From assembly GCA_032055545.1 (NCBI GenBank), contig DAMBQR010000032.1, positions 1-50,574 of the forward strand: a stretch of 50,574 nucleotides of DNA. Reading direction: 5' to 3'. Positions 34,706 through 41,874 of this stretch are shown piece after piece. Under the pieces are notes generated by a model. The model ran no database searches, had not been told where the DNA came from, and was given only the letters and a program-made list of their open reading frames with translations. The first letter of the stretch is position 1. The number at the start of each line of letters is the position of its first letter. Source of the DNA: Pseudescherichia sp032055545. Its GTDB lineage: Bacteria; Pseudomonadota; Gammaproteobacteria; Enterobacterales; Enterobacteriaceae. A program made the position numbers and the translations under genes.

Positions 34706-34796
34706 GTGAGCCAGATCAAATTTTAAATCAGAAGGTTAATTAATCGATAGTAACCCGATGAGCTGCAATCGCAACTATTTTTCCAAAAAAGTGTAG

Positions 34797-34822
34797 ATGC
34801 AAACGGTTACGCTCTGTATAAT
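34797..34822 (+). promoter_or_regulatory. guaBA promoter with overlapping PurR operator
   Basis: A PurR box at 34797-34812 (ATGCAAACGGTTACGC) fits 15 of 16 positions when the free ones in ANGCAANCGNTTNCNT are allowed. The -10 TATAAT lies at 34817-34822; the poor -35 (TAGATG, 34794-34799) overlaps the box. The arrangement matches purine repression of guaBA known in E. coli. Confidence 0.85.
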
Positions 34823-34862
34823 GCCACGGCAATATTTAACCACCCGGTCAGAGATATTGCCC

Positions 34863-36329
34863 ATGCTACGTATCGCTAAAGAAGCCCTGACGTTTGACGA
34901 CGTCCTCCTCGTTCCCGCTCATTCTACCGTTCTGCCGAATACTGCCGACCTCAGCACCCAGCTTACCAAAACCATTCGCCTGAATATTCCTATGCTCTCC
35001 GCAGCAATGGACACCGTGACGGAAGCACGCCTGGCTATCGCCCTGGCGCAGGAAGGGGGCATCGGTTTTATCCATAAAAACATGTCCATCGAACGCCAGG
35101 CGGAAGAAGTACGCCGCGTGAAAAAACATGAGTCCGGCGTGGTAACCGATCCGCAGACCGTGCTGCCGACCACCACCCTGCGTGAAGTGAAAGAGCTGAC
35201 CGAGCGTAACGGCTTTGCCGGTTACCCAGTCGTGACCGCTGACTACGAGCTGGTGGGCATCATCACCGGTCGTGACGTGCGCTTCGTGACTGACCTGAGC
35301 CAGCCGGTAAGCGTATACATGACGCCGAAAGAGCGTCTGGTTACCGTCCGCGAAGGCGAAGCCCGCGACGCCGTGTTTGCCAAAATGCATGAAAAACGCG
35401 TTGAGAAGGCGCTGGTCGTAGACGAGAGCTTCCACCTGCGCGGCATGATCACCGTAAAAGATTTCCAGAAAGCCGAACGTAAACCGAACGCCTGTAAAGA
35501 CGAGCATGGCCGTCTGCGCGTAGGCGCTGCGGTAGGCGCGGGCGCAGGCAACGAAGAGCGCGTTGATGCGCTGGTTGCCGCAGGCGTTGACGTGCTGCTG
35601 ATCGACTCCTCTCACGGCCACTCCGAAGGCGTGCTGCAGCGTATTCGTGAGACCCGTGCTAAATACCCTGACCTGCAGATCGTTGGCGGCAACGTTGCGA
35701 CCGGCGCAGGCGCGCGTGCCCTGGCCGACGCTGGCGTCAGCGCAGTGAAAGTGGGTATCGGCCCTGGCTCTATCTGTACTACCCGTATCGTCACCGGCGT
35801 GGGCGTTCCGCAGATCACTGCGGTTTCCGACGCGGTTGCAGCGCTGGAAGGCACTGGCATTCCGGTTATCGCCGACGGCGGCATCCGCTTCTCCGGCGAT
35901 ATCGCTAAAGCGATTGCCGCAGGCGCGGCGGCGGTAATGGTTGGCTCCATGCTGGCCGGTACCGAAGAGTCCCCGGGCGAGATCGAACTCTTCCAGGGCC
36001 GTTCTTACAAATCCTACCGTGGCATGGGCTCGCTGGGCGCGATGTCCAAAGGCTCCTCCGATCGCTACTTCCAGACCGATAACGCCGCTGACAAGCTGGT
36101 GCCGGAAGGTATCGAAGGCCGCGTGGCGTACAAAGGCTACCTGAAAGAGATCATTCACCAGCAGATGGGCGGCCTGCGCTCCTGTATGGGTCTGACCGGC
36201 TGTGGTACTATCGACGCGCTGCGTACGCAGGCTGAATTTGTACGCATCAGCGGGGCGGGCATTCAGGAGAGCCACGTTCACGACGTGACGATCACCAAAG
36301 AGTCCCCGAACTACCGCATGGGTTCCTGA
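34863..36329 (+). CDS. guaB: Inosine-5'-monophosphate dehydrogenase
   Basis: NAD-dependent oxidation of IMP to XMP, first dedicated step to GMP. Start set at ATG 34863 (MLRIAKEALTFDDVLL), giving 488 residues as in E. coli; the open frame upstream covers the promoter. Catalytic Cys305 lies in GIGPGSICTTR; two CBS domains interrupt the TIM barrel at about 95-205; the mobile flap region GSSDRYFQ is intact. First gene of guaBA, repressed by PurR. Confidence 0.98.
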   Translation: MLRIAKEALTFDDVLLVPAHSTVLPNTADLSTQLTKTIRLNIPMLSAAMDTVTEARLAIALAQEGGIGFIHKNMSIERQAEEVRRVKKHESGVVTDPQTVLPTTTLREVKELTERNGFAGYPVVTADYELVGIITGRDVRFVTDLSQPVSVYMTPKERLVTVREGEARDAVFAKMHEKRVEKALVVDESFHLRGMITVKDFQKAERKPNACKDEHGRLRVGAAVGAGAGNEERVDALVAAGVDVLLIDSSHGHSEGVLQRIRETRAKYPDLQIVGGNVATGAGARALADAGVSAVKVGIGPGSICTTRIVTGVGVPQITAVSDAVAALEGTGIPVIADGGIRFSGDIAKAIAAGAAAVMVGSMLAGTEESPGEIELFQGRSYKSYRGMGSLGAMSKGSSDRYFQTDNAADKLVPEGIEGRVAYKGYLKEIIHQQMGGLRSCMGLTGCGTIDALRTQAEFVRISGAGIQESHVHDVTITKESPNYRMGS

Positions 36330-36337
36330 TTTAATTT

Positions 36338-36368
36338 GTAGGCCGGGTAGCGTCGCGCTATCCGGCAC
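36338..36368. repeat. REP-like palindromic unit inside the guaBA operon
   Basis: An 11-bp stem (36342-36352 with 36356-36366, one G-T pair, 3-nt loop) starting GTAGGCCGGGTAGCG, sharing its first 12 bases with the repeat at 6223-6253. Between guaB and guaA it could protect upstream guaB mRNA from 3' exonucleases. Confidence 0.75.
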
Positions 36369-36407
36369 TTATCTTCTCTATCTGTTTCTGCCTCGGAACA
36401 ATCGTCA

Positions 36408-37985
36408 ATGACCGACAATATTCATAAGCATCGCATTCTTATCCTCGACTTTGGTTCGCAGTACACTCAGCTTGTTGCCCGCCGCGTGCGTGAGCTGGGT
36501 GTCTACTGTGAGCTGTGGGCCTGGGACGTCACCGAAGCCCAAATCCGTGAGTTCAACCCGAACGGGATCATCCTGTCCGGCGGTCCGGAGAGCACCACTG
36601 AACACAACAGCCCGCGCGCGCCGCAGTATGTATTTGAGGCAGGCGTACCGGTATTCGGCGTTTGCTACGGTATGCAAACGATGGCGATGCAGCTTGGCGG
36701 CCACGTTGAAGGCTCCAACGAGCGTGAGTTTGGCTACGCCCAGGTTGAAGTGAAGACTCAAAGCGCGCTGGTGCGTGGCATTGAGGACTCCCTGAGCGCA
36801 GAGGGCAACCCGCTGCTGGACGTGTGGATGAGTCACGGCGACAAAGTTACCGCTATCCCGGAAGACTTTGTGACCGTTGCCAGCACCGAGACCTGCCCGT
36901 TCGCCATTATGGCTAACGAAGAGAAGCGCTTCTACGGCGTACAGTTCCACCCGGAAGTGACCCACACCCGTCAGGGCCTGCGTATGCTGGAGCGCTTTGT
37001 GCGCGACATCTGCGAGTGCGAAGCGCTGTGGACCCCGGCTAAAATTATCGACGACGCTATCGAGCGTATCCGCAAGCAGGTTGGCAATGACAAGGTGATC
37101 CTTGGCCTCTCTGGCGGCGTGGACTCCTCCGTTACCGCGATGCTGCTGCACCGCGCCATTGGCGATCGCCTGACCTGCGTGTTTGTTGATAACGGCCTGC
37201 TGCGCCTGAACGAAGCCGAGCAGGTGATGGATATGTTTGGCGACCACTTCGGCCTGAACATCGTTCACGTTGAAGGCGAGCAGCGTTTCCTCGACGCGCT
37301 GGCCGGTGAGAACGATCCGGAAGCGAAACGTAAAATCATCGGCCGCGTATTCGTAGAAGTATTCGACGAAGAGGCGCTGAAGCTGGAAGACGTTAAGTGG
37401 CTGGCGCAGGGGACTATCTACCCTGACGTTATCGAGTCCGCTGCATCGGCGACCGGTAAAGCACACGTCATCAAATCTCACCACAACGTGGGCGGCCTGC
37501 CGAAAGAGATGAAGATGGGCCTGGTTGAACCGCTGCGTGAGCTATTCAAAGATGAAGTGCGCAAGATTGGTCTTGAGCTGGGCCTGCCGTACGACATGCT
37601 CTATCGTCACCCGTTCCCGGGTCCGGGGCTAGGCGTCCGCGTGCTGGGTGAAGTGAAGAAAGAGTACTGCGACCTACTGCGTCGCGCTGACGCTATCTTC
37701 ATTGAAGAGCTGCGTAAAGCTGACCTGTATAACAAAGTGAGCCAGGCCTTCACCGTGTTCCTGCCGGTACGCTCCGTAGGCGTAATGGGCGACGGCCGTA
37801 AGTACGACTGGGTTGTCTCCCTGCGTGCAGTTGAGACCATCGACTTTATGACTGCACACTGGGCGCACCTGCCGTATGATTTCCTGGGGCGTGTGTCGAA
37901 CAGGATCATCAATGAAGTCAATGGGATTTCGCGTGTGGTGTATGACATCAGCGGGAAGCCACCGGCTACGATTGAGTGGGAGTGA
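36408..37985 (+). CDS. guaA: GMP synthase (glutamine-hydrolysing)
   Basis: Converts XMP to GMP using glutamine and ATP. 525 residues, as in E. coli. N-terminal class I glutamine amidotransferase with Cys86 in GVCYGMQ and the His-Glu pair in QFHPEVTH; ATP pyrophosphatase domain with the PP-loop GLSGGVDSSV; C-terminal dimerisation domain ending PPATIEWE. The 3' end of guaA is a known integration site for genomic islands, and a decayed island follows. Confidence 0.98.
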   Translation: MTDNIHKHRILILDFGSQYTQLVARRVRELGVYCELWAWDVTEAQIREFNPNGIILSGGPESTTEHNSPRAPQYVFEAGVPVFGVCYGMQTMAMQLGGHVEGSNEREFGYAQVEVKTQSALVRGIEDSLSAEGNPLLDVWMSHGDKVTAIPEDFVTVASTETCPFAIMANEEKRFYGVQFHPEVTHTRQGLRMLERFVRDICECEALWTPAKIIDDAIERIRKQVGNDKVILGLSGGVDSSVTAMLLHRAIGDRLTCVFVDNGLLRLNEAEQVMDMFGDHFGLNIVHVEGEQRFLDALAGENDPEAKRKIIGRVFVEVFDEEALKLEDVKWLAQGTIYPDVIESAASATGKAHVIKSHHNVGGLPKEMKMGLVEPLRELFKDEVRKIGLELGLPYDMLYRHPFPGPGLGVRVLGEVKKEYCDLLRRADAIFIEELRKADLYNKVSQAFTVFLPVRSVGVMGDGRKYDWVVSLRAVETIDFMTAHWAHLPYDFLGRVSNRIINEVNGISRVVYDISGKPPATIEWE

Positions 37986-38028
37986 TGGGTGGCTAGGGTT
38001 TAGCGGCCCGTGCCACTCTGAAAATATT

Positions 38029-38057
38029 AACCCTCTGTTTTTACAGAGGGTTTTTTT
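38029..38057 (+). terminator. Rho-independent terminator of guaBA
   Basis: A perfect 9-bp stem (38029-38037 with 38044-38052), a 6-nt loop, and seven T. Confidence 0.92.
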
Positions 38058-38540
38058 ATGGGTTGCATGTTTTATAGTTTGCCCTCCGTACTTATTATGA
38101 GCTCATCTGCTAAAAGTATAAAGGTCAACTTTATGCCAGAAGCAGACAAAGCTGACATCATCATGTACCAATCACCGTGGCGCAAGCCAGACAGCTGGTG
38201 ATGGGAGTGAGTTGTCAAAAGTTGTTATCTCCTTCAAGCGCCATCGGAGATTCTTGAGTTTACGCACTCTAGGTTACCATTGATTTAATCTATAACTTAT
38301 AGGATTAAAATCTTGATATTACATAAATGCCTTTGTTTAGCATAAATACCTTTTTAGCTAACCTCACCAAAGGAATTTTGAATTTTTATTCTATATATAG
38401 CACTTAATCCCCTATGAGATAGAAATATCGTCATAACATGATGCTCATAAAACCCAGCGCGGTAGCTCATTAATGAGTTGAAGTTGATTTTTGATTAAAA
38501 ATGTAACATCATGTAAAAAACAAACTGATCGAAGTGATTT
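38058..38540. other. AT-rich non-coding start of the guaA-linked island
   Basis: 483 bp with no convincing gene. A 22-codon reading frame at 38133-38201 (starting MPEADKADIIMYQSPW) with a moderate AAAGG upstream could be a relic, but is too short to support. The rest (38230-38540) is strongly AT-rich, likely containing the promoter of the next gene. By eye I found no direct repeat of the guaA 3' end. Confidence 0.4.
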
Positions 38541-39089
38541 ATGAATCAATCCACTGATTTTTTTAGCATATTCTGGAGATGTCTCGAGTCATTTTTAACC
38601 CTTATTTCCACAAATCAAATCTTAAGTAGTGCTGTTGCTACTCTCATTGCAGCTGTATTGATTTTTATATTCAAAGAATATATCAAACCATCACCAAATT
38701 TTTCAGGTGTCTTTGAAATTGAATGTGAAACAGTAAAATCTGCATATAACCCTTACTTAAATTTAAAGACGTTTTATACACTGGTTTTGATATGTGATAA
38801 CAATAGTATTGAAGGGTATATTGAGAAAACAAAAGATGTTGAAAGCAATCATAGTATAAGAACATATACTGGTAAACATAGAAGTATTGGCGAGGTTCGA
38901 GGAGTGATCAAGAGAAATTATTTAAGGAAGAATCATGCCTCATTGAATATAAAAATGGATGGTGAGTTAAGGAATTATACCATTTTGTTGTATTTCCGGA
39001 GAGTAAATGCGGATATTATGTATGGTAAATTTTGGTCAACTGCTGCAGATTCCTCAGGAGACGTGAAATGGCAGCGAAGCGCTTTTTGA
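38541..39089 (+). CDS. Unknown protein: one membrane segment plus beta-rich domain
   Basis: 182 residues, function not recognised. A membrane helix is at about 27-46 (ILSSAVATLIAAVLIFIFKE), with basic residues after it suggesting the C-terminal domain stays in the cytosol. Residues 54-182 read as alternating beta strands (FSGVFEIECE, TFYTLVLICDNN, GEVRGVI, ASLNIKMDG, NYTILLYFRRVN). A TM anchor plus beta-barrel is reminiscent of some defence effectors such as Cap15, but that is architecture only. Strongly AT-rich codons unlike the neighbours indicate horizontal origin. The last 22 bp overlap the following transglycosylase gene, whose ribosome site lies inside this one. Confidence 0.65.
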   Translation: MNQSTDFFSIFWRCLESFLTLISTNQILSSAVATLIAAVLIFIFKEYIKPSPNFSGVFEIECETVKSAYNPYLNLKTFYTLVLICDNNSIEGYIEKTKDVESNHSIRTYTGKHRSIGEVRGVIKRNYLRKNHASLNIKMDGELRNYTILLYFRRVNADIMYGKFWSTAADSSGDVKWQRSAF

Positions 39090-39702
39090 TTTTCTTACTA
39101 TCATCGCCATATTTATTAATGGCAGTGGTGGTTTTTAAATTCAGAGTTAAAAGTATTATTGATGATTATAGTAAATGCATTGAATACATAAAGCATAGTT
39201 CAAGAAATGAAAGAACTATATCTTTATCTTTAATTGATACATTAAGATTAGCTGAAGATCATCGGCAACTATTACATTGGGGCGTTGATCCAGTTGCTAT
39301 TTTAAGAACTTTATATCTGAGGTTATTTAAAAAATTCATCAAGGCGCAAGTACTATAGACCAACAGTTCGTTAGAACAATAACTAAGAGATATGAGAAAA
39401 CAGTTCGAAGGAAAATAAGAGAGCAAATATTAGCCATTCTTATCAGAAAGGCCTCAACCGCAGATGATATCTGTATAGCTTATATATCTTGTTGCTACTT
39501 TGGTTATGGCACTTATGGGATAGCTAAACTTATAAAAACTCATGCAAACATTAGTGAGTTTGACATTGCAGCACGGGTTAAGTACCCATTCAGGAAAAAT
39601 GTTGACGAGCTTACTGAAAGCAAATTTAATCGAAGGGCGCTATATCTTTCTTATCTATGTGAGGTAAACCCGGATAGAGCATCGATTTTTTTGCGAAAAT
39701 AA
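39068..39702 (+). pseudogene. Stand-alone GT51 transglycosylase gene, broken by a one-base frameshift
   Basis: ATG 39068 has AGGAG 7 bp upstream. The first frame gives a TM (about 5-24) then the GT51 active-site region AEDHRQLLHWGVDPVAILR with catalytic Glu63, and stops at 39356-39358. From 39343 another frame continues the same domain: GASTIDQQFVRTITKRYEKT, with the RRKIREQ helix carrying a second acidic residue, then YFGYGTYGIAKL, to TAA 39700-39702. One base added within the AAAAAATT stretch at 39329-39336 restores a 211-residue protein. No transpeptidase domain. A sequencing error or programmed frameshift are alternatives to true loss. Confidence 0.75.
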
Positions 39703-39840
39703 ATTTACAAAATTTATCAGCCGATGAAGGTTTTTTAAATTCCTGTTTTTTAAAAGAGGTTGTATACTTTCCGTATGATCTTGCTGAAAAATGTTATTTT
39801 TCTGTTATGTAAAAACTACTAGGCCTTACCTAAATTATAG
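39703..39840. other. AT-rich spacer before the integrase remnant
   Basis: 138 bp, stops in all frames, no recognisable gene or site. Perhaps scar sequence between two island fragments. Confidence 0.35.
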
Positions 39841-39963
39841 AAAACCAAGAATCTCTGGGTGATCCAACTTCTGTTGGGTCACAAGAACCTAGAAAGCACA
39901 TTCCGTTATCTAGGCATTGAATTCGATGATGCGTTAGAGATCGCTGAATCGATTGAAGTCTAA
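39841..39963 (+). pseudogene. C-terminal remnant of a tyrosine recombinase (integrase)
   Basis: The frame 39841-39963 encodes KTKNLWVIQLLLGHKNLES followed by TFRYLGIEFDDALEIAESIEV and a stop. This is the C-terminal end of a tyrosine-type recombinase family whose members, from memory, end in RTKNLRAVQLLLGHTKLEST..RYLG(I/V)EVDDALE: the LLGH box and the catalytic tyrosine in RYLG are kept. A stop codon sits immediately upstream in frame and nothing of the catalytic R/H upstream is found, so it is an inactive fragment. It supports past integration downstream of guaA. Confidence 0.72.
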
Positions 39964-40128
39964 GTGTCAGGCTGCAACAGCAGCCCTGTGCCAAGTAAGG
40001 ACATTCCTAATGCTGTATTTTATTTATCTTTTAGGAAATGATCTGGTATCCTTTTATCACACGAAGTTGACAACGCTGAGAATCAATAACAAACCTGATA
40101 TTCATTATATGAGTCAATGAGTTGAATT

Positions 40129-40950
40129 ATGAGAAAAAAGAAAAATTTTGTACTTGAAGGCATATGCAAACTGACACTGAAAAATGGGAAATTTGTTGAA
40201 TCTCACATTTTACCTAAAGCGCTCACGATTCTTAGTAAAACCGGAGAGAAAACAATACAAGCTGCGTTGAAGCACCCTATTAAAAAGCGCTTTCAAGGGT
40301 GGTATGACAACCAATTATGCATTGCCGAAGGCGAGTATATACTAAGCCAAATTGATAACAAAGCGATTAGAGCACTTAGGGAAAATCTTCTTATTTGGAG
40401 TGGTTGGCCGAATAATATGATGGAACTCACTGCGCCTGATATTATAGTACCAGCAAGAGATAATGAACAAAATTATGGCATAAGAGTTATTAAAGAATTG
40501 GATTGGAGGCCGATTAAATTATTCATGTTAAGCCTTCTCTGGCGTTCGGCAGCATCAGAAAGAGAGGAAATGGATACGGTTATTATTCAAGGTGATGCTC
40601 TCGAGAAATTACGCTTAGCTATCTTAAATTACGATTCATTACCAGCGCATGAATTCCCAATACGATTATATCAAATAGCTAATAAAGGGTTTCCACACAA
40701 CAGAACTCCTATTATTGACGAAGATGTTATTGATTTCGGCTCTCCTATTGGTATCAGGAAATATACTATCTGCAGGATATATTTAGATGGGTTAGTTGCT
40801 TATATAACATTAGATCCTGATAAAGATTATTTAGAAAATGCCCAATCAATGATAATTGGAGGTAACAACGAAACAATTGTTTTTCTTCATACATATGATA
40901 ATTCCCGTACCTTTGATAATCTTCGAGAAGTGATAGAGCAACATCAATAA
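40129..40950 (+). CDS. Unknown island protein with SHILPKAL (degenerate HNH-like) N-terminus
   Basis: 273 residues. The N-terminus has a cysteine (Cys13) and then a basic SHILPKAL at 25-32, a pattern seen in proteins with an HNH-related fold, but the further zinc/HNH cysteines are not evident. Other recognisable stretches of this accessory family, from memory, are GWYDNQLCIAEGEYIL, then LFMLSLLWRSAASERE and ICRIYLDGLVAYI. The family is found in genomic islands; its function is unknown to me. AT-rich like the rest of the island. ATG 40129 has only a weak ribosome site. Confidence 0.6.
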   Translation: MRKKKNFVLEGICKLTLKNGKFVESHILPKALTILSKTGEKTIQAALKHPIKKRFQGWYDNQLCIAEGEYILSQIDNKAIRALRENLLIWSGWPNNMMELTAPDIIVPARDNEQNYGIRVIKELDWRPIKLFMLSLLWRSAASEREEMDTVIIQGDALEKLRLAILNYDSLPAHEFPIRLYQIANKGFPHNRTPIIDEDVIDFGSPIGIRKYTICRIYLDGLVAYITLDPDKDYLENAQSMIIGGNNETIVFLHTYDNSRTFDNLREVIEQHQ

Positions 40951-41327
40951 AATATTGGGGTTTTAATCTAATAAATTATAAACCTTGGTAATGCTCGGGA
41001 GAGTTTTAACAGCTATAGTCTATCAAATCCCATATTTAGAGCGAGCGTCCTGTTGAGAGTTACGTCTGCTTCTCGCTCTAATCTGACTTTCCGCTTTTGC
41101 ACTGACATGTCCGCTTTCACAGCTGAATCGTAAAGTGACTATTACAATTGCATTAGGCAAATCTGCAAAATTTATATAGGCCCTGAACATAGCCATACCG
41201 AACCACAAACGCTGTTCAATACACATGCATCTCGCAGCACAAACATACCAACCCCACCCGCATTCCCCAGCAACTGGAACCTTCATCCCTTCTGGAACTA
41301 ACTCACCATTTTGCGATTCAAACCCCG
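40951..41327. other. Island end between the HNH-like gene and yfgG, no supported gene
   Basis: 377 bp. A minus-strand open frame (41023-41286) has an odd Cys/Trp/Arg/Ser-rich composition and AGAAGG only 1-2 bp before its ATG; I do not accept it as a gene. It may be part of a repeated or relic sequence; the frame stays open upstream across the yfgG stop. Confidence 0.35.
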
Positions 41328-41525
41328 TCAGCGTTGCGGCGTGACAGTGGTATCCACAGGCTGAACAACCTGCTGCAGCTGGGCTTTGTCCTGATGATGA
41401 TACCAGGCACCGATAGAGGAGTAGACGAAGCGTCCAAAGAAGAAGATAAAGCTGATAAGCAATACGATACGGGTCATGCGACTGTCAAATCGCTGTCGTT
41501 TTCGCATACTGTGTGACTGACTCAC
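41328..41525 (-). CDS. yfgG: Small membrane protein YfgG
   Basis: 65 residues, GTG start at 41525 with TAGGAA upstream (an internal ATG, M7, is an alternative). One central membrane helix (RIVLLISFIFFFGRFVYSSI), preceded by basic MRKRQRFDSRM, so N-terminus inside. Nearly identical to E. coli YfgG around the TM. Function not established here. Divergent from yfgF. A 12-bp palindrome CGGGTTAACCCG (41538-41549) lies in its leader. Confidence 0.9.
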   Translation of the reverse strand: MSQSHSMRKRQRFDSRMTRIVLLISFIFFFGRFVYSSIGAWYHHQDKAQLQQVVQPVDTTVTPQR

Positions 41526-41874
41526 AAGAGGTTCCTACGGGTTAACCCGACGGGCGGGCGATTGGTGTATTAATGCACAGAGCGAAGCGCAGATCAATCG
41601 ACCATTATGTAAAATTTCGTCAAAGAAAGCATTTACTAAAGCCATAATAATGAAATAATGATAAAGCGCATGAATTTTCTCGAAAAATTGCGCGGGTAAG
41701 AGAGTGCGATGTTTTGAAAGGCTATGGTTGCTTGATCCTGGTCAATCGCAGTCGTTTTTGCGGCACTACACTCTACACAAACGTCACAGGCTGACCGACG
41801 CTGTAATAGTCATTATTAGCCTGCAACCCTGCCTGACACGCCCCTCAGGACGCTGGGTTTTACTCTGAACATCA
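41526..41874. promoter_or_regulatory. Divergent yfgG/yfgF intergenic region with FNR site
   Basis: 349 bp. An FNR-like box TTGAT-CCTG-GTCAA at 41732-41745 (9 of 10 consensus bases). A possible -10 TACACT lies at 41767-41772; the implied start near 41780 would put the FNR centre (41738.5) at about -41.5, the class II activating position. E. coli yfgF is reported as an FNR-linked anaerobic gene. The stretch 41575-41690 is AT-rich with nothing else recognised. Confidence 0.6.

Noticed and set aside
34797..34862. Extended N-terminus of GuaB
   Set aside because: It covers the PurR box and -10; the known protein begins at MLRIAKEAL.
38133..38201. Short reading frame MPEADKADIIMYQSPW... in the guaA-linked island
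   Set aside because: Only 22 codons and no recognised family; kept as a possible relic only.
38541..39089. Calling the beta-rich TM protein a CBASS Cap15 effector
   Set aside because: Only one clear TM instead of two, no cyclase (CD-NTase) gene nearby, and the resemblance is of architecture only.
41023..41286. 87-residue minus-strand open frame
   Set aside because: Unusual composition, purine-rich stretch too close to the ATG to serve as a ribosome site, no recognised domain.
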